DNA of 36,841 bases, from positions 29,218 through 66,058 of the forward strand of contig PLZI01000045.1 in NCBI GenBank assembly GCA_003152095.1, given 5' to 3'. A program made the position numbers and the translations under genes. Source of the DNA: Acidobacteriota bacterium. GTDB taxonomy: Bacteria; Acidobacteriota; Thermoanaerobaculia; UBA5066. Under the pieces are notes generated by a model. That model had not been told where the DNA came from. It made no database searches and saw only the letters and a list, made by a program, of their open reading frames with translations. Shown here piece by piece: positions 15,945 through 23,881 of this stretch (position 1 is the stretch's first letter; each line of letters begins with the position of its first letter).

Positions 15945-17255
15945 GTGGACGTCGCTCCGTACCTCGACTCGCCCGAGAAGAGCGACGCCGGGCTCTCCGC
16001 GCTCGCGCGCGGCGTCGTCGGTTCGGAGATCCTGCGCATCGCGGGAGAGATCCGTGCCGTGCAGGCGACGGGTGTGCCGGTTTGCGACCTGACGATCGGC
16101 GACTTCGATCCGAAGTACTTCCCGATCCCGAAAGAACTGCTCGAAGCCACGCGCAAAGCGCTCGAGGCTGGCCAGACGAACTACCCGCCCGCCGAAGGCA
16201 TCCTGCCGCTGCGCGAAGCGGTCTTGCGGCTCTACGAGAGGGACCTCGGCCTTACGTATCCCGTCGATTCCATCGTCATCGCGGCGGGAGCGCGCCCGCT
16301 CCTCTATGGCGCCTATCGCACGCTCGTCGATCCGGGCGACATCGCGATCTACCCCGTCCCAACCTGGAACAACAACCACTACGCCTACCTGTCGGGCGCA
16401 CGCGGCGTCCCGGTGCCCGTCACGGCCGCGTCCAACTTCTTCCCGACGCCCGACCAGCTCCGCCCGCACCTCTCGTCTGCGCGGCTCCTCATCCTCAACT
16501 CGCCGCTCAATCCCACCGGCACCGTCATCTCGAAGCAAGCCCTGACGGCGATCACGGCGATGGTCTTGGAGGAGAACCGGCGGCGCGAGGCGTCGGGCAA
16601 AAGGCCGCTCTATTTCGTCTTCGACCAGGTCTACTGGACGCTCACGTTCGGTTCGGCCACTCACCACACTCCCGTCGAGGTCGTGCCCGAGAGCGCCCCG
16701 TACGTGATCTTCCTCGACGCGATCTCGAAGGCCTTTTGCGCGACCGGAATGCGCGTGGGCTGGGGCGTCATGCCGCCCGCGATGCGCAAGCGCGTGTCCG
16801 ACATCCTCGGCCACGTGGGCGCGTGGGCGCCGAAAGCCGAGCAGGTCGGCGTCGCGGCACTTCTGAACAAGCCCGAGGCCGTTCAAGTCTTCCGCGACTC
16901 CGTGCGCCAGAAGCTTTCCCAGCGCCTCGAAGCCCTGTACGGCGGCATGATGGACATGAAAAAGGACGGATTTCCCGTGGACGCGATCGAGCCGCAGGGG
17001 GCCATTTACCTCTCGGCGCGTTTCGACCTCTGCGGCCGCAACGTGAACGGGACCGTCCTCAAGACGAACGACGACGTGCGGCGCCTCCTCCTCGGAGCTG
17101 GCCTCGGCGTCGTCCCGTTCCAGGCGTTCGGTCTCGCGGGCGAGTCGGGCTGGTTCCGGCTCTCGGTCGGCGCGGTTTCGATGGACGACATCGCCGCCGC
17201 GTTCCCGCGGCTACGCGCCCTCCTCGCCGCCGTGCCTGCGCCCGCCGTGCGCTGA
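15945..17255 (+). CDS. Class I/II PLP-dependent aminotransferase
   Basis: Fold-type I aminotransferase. The motif NSPLNPTGTV, FVFDQVYW with the PLP-ring Asp and Tyr, and ISKAFCATGMRVGW with the Schiff-base Lys are all present; FRLSVGA near the C-terminus carries the substrate-carboxylate Arg. Length 436 aa is slightly above the aspartate aminotransferase average. It is cytoplasmic. The amino-acid substrate cannot be assigned; the SKAFCATG form departs from the usual SKSF-type sequence. GTG 15945 is in a leaderless arrangement. The TetR gene begins 23 bp after its stop, with its own -10 element. Confidence 0.9.
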   Translation: MDVAPYLDSPEKSDAGLSALARGVVGSEILRIAGEIRAVQATGVPVCDLTIGDFDPKYFPIPKELLEATRKALEAGQTNYPPAEGILPLREAVLRLYERDLGLTYPVDSIVIAAGARPLLYGAYRTLVDPGDIAIYPVPTWNNNHYAYLSGARGVPVPVTAASNFFPTPDQLRPHLSSARLLILNSPLNPTGTVISKQALTAITAMVLEENRRREASGKRPLYFVFDQVYWTLTFGSATHHTPVEVVPESAPYVIFLDAISKAFCATGMRVGWGVMPPAMRKRVSDILGHVGAWAPKAEQVGVAALLNKPEAVQVFRDSVRQKLSQRLEALYGGMMDMKKDGFPVDAIEPQGAIYLSARFDLCGRNVNGTVLKTNDDVRRLLLGAGLGVVPFQAFGLAGESGWFRLSVGAVSMDDIAAAFPRLRALLAAVPAPAVR

Positions 17256-17266
17256 CCCCTCGGCGC

Positions 17267-17272
17267 TACACT
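17267..17272 (+). promoter_or_regulatory. -10 element of the single-domain tetR gene
   Basis: TACACT lies 6 nt before GTG 17279. The hexamer is identical to the one before the desaturase gene. There is no Shine-Dalgarno. Confidence 0.42.
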
Positions 17273-17278
17273 CCAAGT

Positions 17279-17935
17279 GTGGAGCAGGACAAGAAGTCCG
17301 AGAGGAGCCAGGCGGCCATTCTCGATGCCGCGCTGGATCTGTTCTCGAGCCAGGGCTACCGGGGAACCAGCATCCGCGAGATCGCAGGGGCGGCCGGCCT
17401 TTCGACCGGAAATGTCTACCACCACTTCCCCGACAAGGAGACGATCTTCCAGACCGTCCTCGGCCAATACTGGAGGGCGATCGAGAGCCCGGACTTCCCG
17501 TTCAACAAGGCCCTCGCCTCGGGGGCGTTCCCGGACAACCTCGAGGAGCTCGCCGTCGCCGCGCGCGAGAGCGTCCGGCTCTGGCGGCGCCACGTCGCCC
17601 TCATCTACGTCGACGTCGTCGAGCTCTCCGGAAACCACATCCGGAAGTTCTATTCGGAGATGGCCACGCGCTTCGAGCGGTTCATCGTCGCGCACGGCGA
17701 CTCCGTCTCGGGCGAGATCCGCCCCGGCGTTCCCGTCACGACCGCCGTCATACTCGCGAGCCGCGTCTTCCTCCAGTACTACGCGGTCGAGATCCTCTTC
17801 GGCGTCCCGGAGCAGTTCGGCAAGGACAGCGACCTCGTCATGGCCGAGATCGCCGAGATCCTGCGGCACGGGATGTTGCGCGAGTGCACCGCCCCGACCG
17901 GGACGCGCCAGGTGCTCGCGCGCGCCCGCCGCTGA
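17279..17935 (+). CDS. TetR/AcrR-family transcriptional regulator
   Basis: A 218-aa one-domain TetR repressor. The N-terminal HTH is QAAILDAALDLFSSQGYRGTSIREIAGAAGLSTGNVYHHFPDKETIF (about 10-57). The rest is helical and would bind a ligand, probably an acyl-CoA or lipid-like effector given its neighbours. GTG 17279 is the only start fitting the family N-terminus; a far longer frame upstream is a shadow of proS and the aminotransferase. It is convergent with the SDR gene. Its operator is not identified. Confidence 0.9.
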   Translation: MEQDKKSERSQAAILDAALDLFSSQGYRGTSIREIAGAAGLSTGNVYHHFPDKETIFQTVLGQYWRAIESPDFPFNKALASGAFPDNLEELAVAARESVRLWRRHVALIYVDVVELSGNHIRKFYSEMATRFERFIVAHGDSVSGEIRPGVPVTTAVILASRVFLQYYAVEILFGVPEQFGKDSDLVMAEIAEILRHGMLRECTAPTGTRQVLARARR

Positions 17936-18006
17936 CGCGTCGGGACCGCCCGGCCTCGTCGAAGGAGCGCACGACGCGCGCCCACGCCGGAAATTAGGTC
18001 GACGGG

Positions 18007-18801
18007 CTACTTCGCGATCCCCCCGGGGTAGCACAGGCCGCCCGTGATTTCGATCGTGGTGGCGTTCAACGCCTCGTTCTCGACGCAGAAGCCAATCATG
18101 GAGGCGACCTCCTCGGGCGCGACGAGCCGGCCGAGATGCACGTCCTGGAGGATCGCCTTCAAGGCGTCCTGATTCATGCCGGTGAGCATGGGAGTCGCCG
18201 TGTAGCCGGGAGCGATCGCCACGCAGCGAACGTTCCGGATGCCCCGCATCAGAAATTCCCCGACGATGATCTTCGGCATCAGAGCGTCGGCGACCTTCGC
18301 GGACGAGTAGTTGATCTGGCCCACCTGGCCGACCTTGTTGACGGACGAGATCGGCACGAGAAGGCCCGGCCAGCCGCCGTTCACCATGGCCTCCGCCGCG
18401 TCCCGCATCGTGAGGAAGGTGCCGGTCAGGTTCGTGTCGATCACCGCCTGCCATTTGTCGAGGCCGAGCTTCCTGGACACCTGGCCCGTTTCCTTGTCGA
18501 GGTTCAGCATCATGCCGTCGCGGATGACGCCGGCCGACGACACGGCGATGTTCAGCTTGCCGAAGGCCTCGATCGTTCCCTTGATGAACCGGGCCGTATC
18601 GGCTTCGCTCGTGACGTTCGCCTGGATGCCGATCGCCTCGCCGCCCATCTTCTGGACGTCGGCGACGACGCGGTCGATGTTCTTTTGCACGAGGTCCACG
18701 ACGGCGACCTTCGCGCCCCGCGCGACGAAGTGCTTCACGACCGCCTCGCCGATCCCGTTCCCTCCGCCCGTGACGAGCGCAACGCTGTTCTTCAGTTCCA
18801 T
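18007..18801 (-). CDS. Short-chain dehydrogenase/reductase (FabG-like)
   Basis: A 264-aa classical SDR, NAD(P)(H)-dependent, likely acting on a 3-oxoacyl or 3-hydroxyacyl thioester. Visible: cofactor motif VTGGGNGIG (10-18); the SSAG of the central strand; PISSVNKVGQVGQINYSSAK, containing the catalytic Ser and YxxxK; and VAIAPGYTATPML. It ends GGLCYPGG, close to the GG-x-x of FabG proteins. ATG 18801 has GGAAGGA about 8 nt upstream. It is the last gene of the minus-strand operon starting at 22452, after the 105-aa repeat protein. A role in reducing or oxidising a beta-keto intermediate is inferred from context. Confidence 0.9.
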   Translation of the reverse strand: MELKNSVALVTGGGNGIGEAVVKHFVARGAKVAVVDLVQKNIDRVVADVQKMGGEAIGIQANVTSEADTARFIKGTIEAFGKLNIAVSSAGVIRDGMMLNLDKETGQVSRKLGLDKWQAVIDTNLTGTFLTMRDAAEAMVNGGWPGLLVPISSVNKVGQVGQINYSSAKVADALMPKIIVGEFLMRGIRNVRCVAIAPGYTATPMLTGMNQDALKAILQDVHLGRLVAPEEVASMIGFCVENEALNATTIEITGGLCYPGGIAK

Positions 18802-18863
18802 GGCGCATCCTTCCGCATCGAACGTTCAGTCGAATGAAACCGGAGGAACCCGCCGGCGTCCGG

Positions 18864-19181
18864 TCAGGGTTCCTTCGGGCACGAAACGCTGTCCTTGTCC
18901 CAGTAGACGAAATTGGGGTGCGCGACGTCCGGCCCCACGATCTTCAGGTCGCCGATGGTGTTGGGATGGGCGACGTCCGGGCCGACGGACTTCACGCCAA
19001 CCGGAAACAACGTCCGGATCAGCGCGAGCGCCCGCGCCCGCGCCTCGGCCTCCGGGAGTCCGGCGAAGAGACCGGTGCCCGCCGTCGCGCTGGAACCGTC
19101 CGCCAACGTGCAGCGGATGTTCCACCGGTCGCCGTCTTTCTCGACCGTGAAGTCCATGTCGTTGTAACGAATGGGTTGCAT
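18864..19181 (-). CDS. 105-aa protein with tandem VGPDVAHPN repeat
   Basis: Unrecognised small cytoplasmic protein. Residues 1-60 (MQPIRYNDMDFTVEKDGDRWNIRCTL...) look like a compact alpha/beta domain with an LPEAEARARALALI helix. The C-terminal third has two exact copies of VGPDVAHPN, 16 residues apart. The DNA of the two 27-bp copies differs at five sites, all third codon positions and all silent, which shows selection on the peptide. ATG 19181 has GAGAGGA about 6 nt upstream and lies 17 bp after the thiolase stop, so it belongs to the operon. It has no cysteine ribbon, so it is not the DUF35 partner often seen with such thiolases. Confidence 0.72.
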   Translation of the reverse strand: MQPIRYNDMDFTVEKDGDRWNIRCTLADGSSATAGTGLFAGLPEAEARARALALIRTLFPVGVKSVGPDVAHPNTIGDLKIVGPDVAHPNFVYWDKDSVSCPKEP

Positions 19182-19198
19182 GAGCGTCCTCTCGCGCG

Positions 19199-20440
19199 TC
19201 AGAGCTTCTTCAGGACCGTGACGCAGTTCGTGACCGCCGAGCCGCCGACGTTGAACGACACGCCGACGTCGGCCTTCTTCGCTTTCACCCCGATCGGCTC
19301 GCCGATGAGCTGCTTGTAGATGAGGGCGTGCATCGAGACGCCCGTGGCGCCCACGGGGTGCCCCTTGGACTTCAGTCCGCCCGAGAGGTTGATCGCGACC
19401 TTGTCGTCGGGCGTGAAACGCCCGTCGAGGTAGTCGTAGCCGGCGCGGCCGTCCTTCGAGAAGCCGAGCGTCTCGGTCGACATGATCTGGTTGATCGTGA
19501 AGCAGTCGTGAACCTCGGCGAAGTCGACGTCGGCGGCCGTGATGCCGGCCTCCTTGTAGGCCTTGGCCGTCGCGTCCCTGCCGGCCATGAGGTCGTACAT
19601 GTTCGGCCTCACGTTTTCGGGCAGGCGCTCGACGGAGTGGCCGATGCCGGCGATCACGGCGGCGCGCTTCTTGTTCGGGACGTCCGGAGTGCGGGTGATG
19701 ACGACGGCCGCGGCCCCGTCCGTGACGAGCGAGCAGTCGTGCAGGCGGAGCGGGGGCGCGATCATCATGTTCTTGCACTTGCCCTTCGCGTCCGGCTCGT
19801 TGAGCTTCATGATCGCCTCGACGGTCGTCGGGCCGTTTCTCACGTGGGCGAGCGGGTTCTCGGCGCCGTTCTTGTAGCAGAGGGCGCCGGCGGTCCAGAG
19901 CATCTTCTCGAGGTTGGCGTCCTTGATCTTGTAGTGCGCCTGGTATCCCTTTGCGTATTCCGCGAAGAGCATCGGGAACGACATGCCGCGCGAGCCTTCG
20001 CTCGGCCAGTGAGACGAGCAGGCCAGCACGTGGGTCATCTGTGGAGTCGGGAGGAGGTTCATCTTCTCGACGCCGATTACGAGGACGCGCTTCGCGCGGC
20101 CGGCTTCGACGGCGTAGAGGGCGCTGTAGAGGGCGACCGAGCCGGACGCGCAGGCGCACTCGCAGCGCGTCATCGGTTTGAACCTCAGGTCCGGATGGAT
20201 TTCGGCGGCGATCGGGGCGACGTGCTCCTGGTTGATGAAGGAGCCCGGCGAGCACGACCCGACGAAGACGGCGTCGATGTCCTTCGCCTCGAGGCCGGCG
20301 TCGGCGATCGCGCCGCGGCCCGCCTCGACGAGCAGGTCGTAGTACGTCTTCGTGTCGGTCATCAGGCCGCGCGCCTTGTCCTTCTTCACGAAGGCGCCGA
20401 ACTGGGTGTTGTGGGCGCCAATGATGCTCACGTTGCTCAT
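19199..20440 (-). CDS. Thiolase-family acyl-CoA acyltransferase
   Basis: A 413-aa thiolase of the SCP-x/lipid-transfer branch. The nucleophilic Cys lies in RCECACASGSVALYSA (about 93-108). EVHDCFTINQI carries the His of the NEAF-equivalent region. GGLKSKGHPVGATG is the GHPxGATG motif, and the C-terminal FNVGGSAVTNCV replaces the usual Cys-Gly box (CxG) with a Gly-Gly-Ser form. This suggests thiolytic cleavage or condensation of an unusual 3-oxoacyl-CoA. ATG 20440 overlaps the hydrolase stop (ATGA). Its neighbours are a KAS III-like protein, an alpha/beta hydrolase and an SDR. Confidence 0.88.
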   Translation of the reverse strand: MSNVSIIGAHNTQFGAFVKKDKARGLMTDTKTYYDLLVEAGRGAIADAGLEAKDIDAVFVGSCSPGSFINQEHVAPIAAEIHPDLRFKPMTRCECACASGSVALYSALYAVEAGRAKRVLVIGVEKMNLLPTPQMTHVLACSSHWPSEGSRGMSFPMLFAEYAKGYQAHYKIKDANLEKMLWTAGALCYKNGAENPLAHVRNGPTTVEAIMKLNEPDAKGKCKNMMIAPPLRLHDCSLVTDGAAAVVITRTPDVPNKKRAAVIAGIGHSVERLPENVRPNMYDLMAGRDATAKAYKEAGITAADVDFAEVHDCFTINQIMSTETLGFSKDGRAGYDYLDGRFTPDDKVAINLSGGLKSKGHPVGATGVSMHALIYKQLIGEPIGVKAKKADVGVSFNVGGSAVTNCVTVLKKL

Positions 20441-21402
20441 ATCGGGTGTCCTTTCGGATGTGGACCGGTGGCGGGTGATTGCGGGAGCGCAGGCGCGTCG
20501 CCGAGCGCCTTCTCGAGGGCGGAGAGGAAACGCTCGGCGGCCTCCTGCTGGGGCACGTGCCCGCAGCGCTCGACGGGGATGAGCGCGACGTCGGGCAGGA
20601 CGGCCGCCATGCGCCGGGCGTAGTCCAGGGGCATCAGTCCGTCGGAGACGCCCCAGACGAGGCGGACGGGGACCTCAAAGGCGCGCAGCTGGTCCTCGCC
20701 GAGGAGGAACGGCGCCATCCCCGCCGCCGCGGCCGCGAGGCGGGCGATGGGGCTGGTCGCGCTGCGCCGCACGACGTCGTCGAGGACCCGGTCGGGAATG
20801 GCCGGGCTGCCGGCGTCCCGCAGCCGCGCCATCGTCTCCCGCGCCTCCTCGCGCGTCTTCGGCAGGAGATTCGGGCCGCCGCCCGAGCCCACCAGGGGCC
20901 CGCCGTTCACGGCGACCACCCGTTCGACCCGCTCGGGATGCCGGGCCGCGAAGACCATGGCCATCCAGGCGCCGAGGGAGTTGCCCACGAGGGTCACCCG
21001 GCCGCCCGCCGCCTGGTCCGAGATCACCGCTTCGAGGCCGCCGAGAACGTCGGAAAACGGGATGGGGCCGACGGACGGCGCGCTGTCGCCGTGGCCGGCG
21101 AGGTCGGGAATCACGAGCGTGTAGCGCCGCGCCAGGGACGGAGCCACGTGGAACCACGTGCCCGCCTGGTCCCCGGCCCCGTGCAGGAGCACGAGCACCG
21201 GGCCCGATCCTCCGACGAAGGCCGTCTGGGAGCCGGCGGGCGCCCGGACGACGATCTTCTTCAATCCGGCTCGGCGCAGCGAGCGCCGTGCACCCCACGC
21301 AAATACTTCGAGAGGCCGTTTGACGAGCAGCCAGCCCGCGAAAAGACCACCGGCGACGAGCAGAGCGAGTAGCACGGTCGCCGCGATCTCCCACGTCGTC
21401 AT
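20437..21402 (-). CDS. Alpha/beta hydrolase with N-terminal membrane anchor
   Basis: A 321-aa alpha/beta-hydrolase-fold protein. Residues 6-28 are strongly hydrophobic (IAATVLLALLVAGGLFAGWLL), suggesting a single membrane anchor. VLLHGAGDQAG is the oxyanion-hole strand, GNSLG the nucleophile elbow, and the downstream VWGVSDGLMPLDYAR and ERCGHVPQQEAAERF supply the Asp and His. It probably hydrolyses an ester, thioester or C-C bond in the operon pathway. ATG 21402 has GGAGG upstream. Thiolase translation is coupled through ATGA. Confidence 0.88.
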   Translation of the reverse strand: MTTWEIAATVLLALLVAGGLFAGWLLVKRPLEVFAWGARRSLRRAGLKKIVVRAPAGSQTAFVGGSGPVLVLLHGAGDQAGTWFHVAPSLARRYTLVIPDLAGHGDSAPSVGPIPFSDVLGGLEAVISDQAAGGRVTLVGNSLGAWMAMVFAARHPERVERVVAVNGGPLVGSGGGPNLLPKTREEARETMARLRDAGSPAIPDRVLDDVVRRSATSPIARLAAAAAGMAPFLLGEDQLRAFEVPVRLVWGVSDGLMPLDYARRMAAVLPDVALIPVERCGHVPQQEAAERFLSALEKALGDAPALPQSPATGPHPKGHPI

Positions 21403-21438
21403 GCGGCCTCCTTCCTCGAGGACGTTCCCACGGCCGTC

Positions 21439-22452
21439 TCACCCGGCACAGGGCCCCCACTGGATGACGGTGGCGGCCCAGACGAAGCCGAGGCCCGCGC
21501 CCACGAAGACGACGTGCGACCCGTCCCGGATCTTTCCGTCCCGGAGGCCGAGCTCGAGGGAGAGAACTTGGTCGTTCTGGCCGAGGTGGCCGTAGTCGTC
21601 GAGGTAGGTGCTCTGCTCCGGCTTCAGGCCCAGCTCCGCGAGCACGGCGTCGTGGGCGCTCTTCTTGAAGTGGAGGATGGCGAGGTAGTCGATGGCGTTC
21701 TCCGGCAGGCCCGAGAACTTCAGCGCCTCGCGGATCACGGCGTAGAAGTTGGGCATCGTGACCTCGTTCAACTTGTTCTTGAACGCCTCCTCGTCGGGCA
21801 CGACGAAGTGGGCGCGTGCGACGTCTTCCGGCGCGGGCGGCCAGGCCGAGGCGCCGAGCGCGGGCACGATGCACATCTCGGACAGGGAGCCGTCTCCACG
21901 GAAGGCGGACGCGAGGACGGCATTTCGCCCCGCGTTCTTCTTCAGGACGACGGCCGAGCCGCCGGACCCGATGTCGAGCATGAAGCGCGTCGCGGGGACG
22001 GACAGGTCGATGAGATCGTTGTTCCGGTAGCCCGAGACGAGGAGGACGGTGTCGAGCCCGGGGTGCGTCAGCATCAGGGACTTGGCGACGTCGAGGGCGG
22101 CCATCATGGAGCCGCACATCGCTTCCATGTCGAAGCTCCACGCTTTCTTTGCTCCGATCTTGTCGGCCACGTAGAGGCCCGCGAGCCAGCAGGGATAGTC
22201 CTTGTGCTGGGCTCCGCACCAGATCACGAGGTCGACGGCGGCGCCCTCGATGCCCGCGGAGGCAAGGGCCTTCCGGGCGGCGGCCAGTCCCATGAAGGCG
22301 GTCGTTTCGCCGGGGCCCGCGACGGGTTTTTCCTTCACGCCGAATTTCAGGGCGATGACGTTTTCGGGGATCCCGGTCGCCGCGGCAAGGTCCGCCGCGG
22401 TCATCCTGCCCGGAGGGAGCCAGGTTCCGTGGCCGAGGATACCGACGTGCAT
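21439..22452 (-). CDS. FabH-like ketoacyl synthase III homologue (His-for-Asn active site)
   Basis: A 337-aa thiolase-superfamily condensing enzyme. The nucleophilic Cys is C113 in DMEAMCGSMMAAL. The region of FabH His244 reads DYLAILHFKKSAHD, keeping a His. The region of Asn274 (HGNTSAAS in E. coli) reads YGHLGQND, so Asn is replaced by His. The C-terminal VVFVGAGLGFVWAATVIQW is typical. Such changes are seen in KAS III relatives that do not make fatty-acid primers. ATG 22452 has GGAGG 6 nt upstream; ten upstream codons are rejected because they would sit in the promoter/operator. It is the first gene of the operon to 18007. Confidence 0.88.
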   Translation of the reverse strand: MHVGILGHGTWLPPGRMTAADLAAATGIPENVIALKFGVKEKPVAGPGETTAFMGLAAARKALASAGIEGAAVDLVIWCGAQHKDYPCWLAGLYVADKIGAKKAWSFDMEAMCGSMMAALDVAKSLMLTHPGLDTVLLVSGYRNNDLIDLSVPATRFMLDIGSGGSAVVLKKNAGRNAVLASAFRGDGSLSEMCIVPALGASAWPPAPEDVARAHFVVPDEEAFKNKLNEVTMPNFYAVIREALKFSGLPENAIDYLAILHFKKSAHDAVLAELGLKPEQSTYLDDYGHLGQNDQVLSLELGLRDGKIRDGSHVVFVGAGLGFVWAATVIQWGPCAG

Positions 22453-22465
22453 TTGATTCCTCCAT

Positions 22466-22484
22466 GAGAAGTGAATCAACTCTC
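22466..22484. promoter_or_regulatory. Operator candidate O1 for the double-TetR regulator
   Basis: A 19-bp imperfect palindrome of form GAGAnnTGAnTCAnnTCTC. It abuts the -10 of the minus-strand promoter and covers its start site. A related site, inverted, lies at 22627-22645; the two share GAGAAGTGA plus the TCA half-core. Confidence 0.6.
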
Positions 22485-22512
22485 AATATAGGCCGATTCG
22501 CCCGTCTCTCAA
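22485..22512 (-). promoter_or_regulatory. Promoter of the KAS III-thiolase-SDR operon
   Basis: Minus strand: TTGAGA (22512-22507), 16-bp spacer, TATATT (22490-22485). The predicted start near 22478 lies inside operator candidate O1 and leaves a short 5' leader with GGAGG before ATG 22452. Confidence 0.62.
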
Positions 22513-22591
22513 GGGAAAAGTGGAGCGAACTCCGGGTTCCCGGAAGCTGCCTGCAACGAGCCCGGGTCTCGCGTTTCTTCCTGCTTTTCGC

Positions 22592-22620
22592 TTGCCGATG
22601 GCGAAAACAGGGGCTACCTT
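22592..22620 (+). promoter_or_regulatory. Promoter of the double-tetR / CoA-transferase unit
   Basis: Plus strand: TTGCCG (22592-22597), 17-bp spacer, TACCTT (22615-22620). The predicted start near 22627 falls on operator candidate O2. It supports ATG 22655 over the further upstream in-frame ATG at 22520. Confidence 0.5.
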
Positions 22621-22626
22621 GTATGT

Positions 22627-22645
22627 GACGACTGAATCACTTCTC
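22627..22645. promoter_or_regulatory. Operator candidate O2 for the double-TetR regulator
   Basis: The core ACTGAATCACT is a near-palindrome. Read on the minus strand, the 19-bp site begins GAGAAGTGATTCA, matching O1 in 12 of its first 13 bases. It overlaps the predicted plus-strand start site. Confidence 0.55.
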
Positions 22646-22654
22646 ACGCCAGGC

Positions 22655-23881
22655 ATGGAGGTCGGATTGCCGCCCCGGGCGAAGCAGGCGAAGGCGTCGA
22701 ACAAGGGCCGAGGCAATCCGGAGGCGGCGGAACGCCTCCTGACGGCCGCAGTCGAGCTCTTCTCGAAGAAGTGGTACGGCACCGTGTCCGTGGCCGAGAT
22801 GTGCCGCGCGGCGGGCCTCTCGAACGGCGTCTTCTACCGCTACTACGACGACAAGGAAGCGCTCTTCAAGGTTATCCTCGGCCGGATCCTCGACCAGGTG
22901 CGGGAAGCGCTCGAGCGCGTCGACGGAGAAACGCCCCGCGAGCGCCTGCGCAGCTATGCCGAGGCGATCGTCCGCTTCTCCGAGGAGCACGCCGACCTCG
23001 TCTCCGTCTTCCGCGAGGGGCAGTATCGCTACTTCGAGTACGAGCGGCGCCTCGTCGCCATCTACATGCGGAGCCTCGGCGCCGCCCTCGGAAGGGAGAT
23101 CGGCCTCGCCGAATACCTCTTCGCCCTCGGCGGCCTCCGATTCTGCGCGATCAACTGGGCCTTCAACGCCGCCCCCGTCCAGCTCGAAGCGGTGTGCGGC
23201 ATCCTCACGGACGGCCTCTTCCGCGGCCTCGACTTCGACCCCGACAAGGTCTTCGGCGGGACCGCCACGCCCCTTCCCGTCGCCCTCGAGGAGGGGGCGC
23301 GCGAGCGCCTCCTCCGGTCCGGACGCAGGCTCTTCGGGGACAAGGGCTTCTTCGAGACGAACGTCCACGAGGTGACGGACGGCGCGCAGCTCTCGGTCGG
23401 CGCCTTCTACACCTACTTCGACTCCAAGGAAGCCTTCTACGGCGAGCTCATCGCGAAGGTCGGCCACGACGCGCGCGCCTTCATCGCGGGGAACCTGGCG
23501 GCTCCCGGGGCGGCGCCGCTCAACGCCCTCGAGTTCGAGCTGCGCGGGCTCTGGCTCTGGCTCATCTACCTCTCGATCGACAAGTATTGTTACAACATCG
23601 TGCGCGAGGCCGAGTTCGTCCTTCCCGCGGCCGTGCGCGACTACTACGCGGCCTTCGCGGCCGGCTACCGGAAGCGGCCGGCCCGACTCCGGGTCACGAG
23701 CGCCGCTCCCGGAGTGGACGAGGGGACCGCGATCGAATACCTCATGGGCCTCGCCCATTACTTCGGAATGGAGACCGCCTTCGACGGATCGCCCGTGGAC
23801 GCGCGGGTCCTCGTCGAGACCATCGGACGCTATCTGGCCCGGGGTCTATCGGAGTTTCTGTCCCGAGAGGAGCTGACATGA
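22655..23881 (+). CDS. Tandem double-TetR transcriptional regulator
   Basis: A 408-aa polypeptide with two complete TetR N-terminal DNA-binding domains. The first is at about 24-75 (AAERLLTAAVELFSKKWYGTVSVAEM, then SNGVFYRYYDDKEALF). The second is at about 212-266 (ARERLLRSGRRLFGDKGFFETNVHEV, then SVGAFYTYFDSKEAFY). Each is followed by a helical segment, so the gene looks like a fused TetR pair, twice the usual 190-220 aa. The two halves are clearly diverged. ATG 22655 lies downstream of the mapped promoter; an earlier in-frame GTG at 22625 is possible. The CoA-transferase overlaps its stop (ATGA). It likely represses both divergent promoters by binding O1 and O2, perhaps with one polypeptide acting like a dimer. 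Confidence 0.85.
   Translation: MEVGLPPRAKQAKASNKGRGNPEAAERLLTAAVELFSKKWYGTVSVAEMCRAAGLSNGVFYRYYDDKEALFKVILGRILDQVREALERVDGETPRERLRSYAEAIVRFSEEHADLVSVFREGQYRYFEYERRLVAIYMRSLGAALGREIGLAEYLFALGGLRFCAINWAFNAAPVQLEAVCGILTDGLFRGLDFDPDKVFGGTATPLPVALEEGARERLLRSGRRLFGDKGFFETNVHEVTDGAQLSVGAFYTYFDSKEAFYGELIAKVGHDARAFIAGNLAAPGAAPLNALEFELRGLWLWLIYLSIDKYCYNIVREAEFVLPAAVRDYYAAFAAGYRKRPARLRVTSAAPGVDEGTAIEYLMGLAHYFGMETAFDGSPVDARVLVETIGRYLARGLSEFLSREELT

Noticed and set aside
14939-17278. Long plus-strand frame upstream of and in frame with the single-domain TetR
   Set aside because: It covers antisense proS and an alternate frame of the aminotransferase. TetR similarity begins only at GTG 17279.
18864-19181. 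DUF35 partner of an SCP-x thiolase
   Set aside because: No CxxC zinc ribbon and no OB-fold-like sequence; only isolated cysteines.
18007-22452. oleABCD hydrocarbon pathway (FabH-like, alpha/beta hydrolase, SDR)
   Set aside because: The AMP-dependent OleC is missing, the SDR is FabG-like rather than the extended OleD type, and the KAS III lacks the usual Asn. The gene list only superficially matches.
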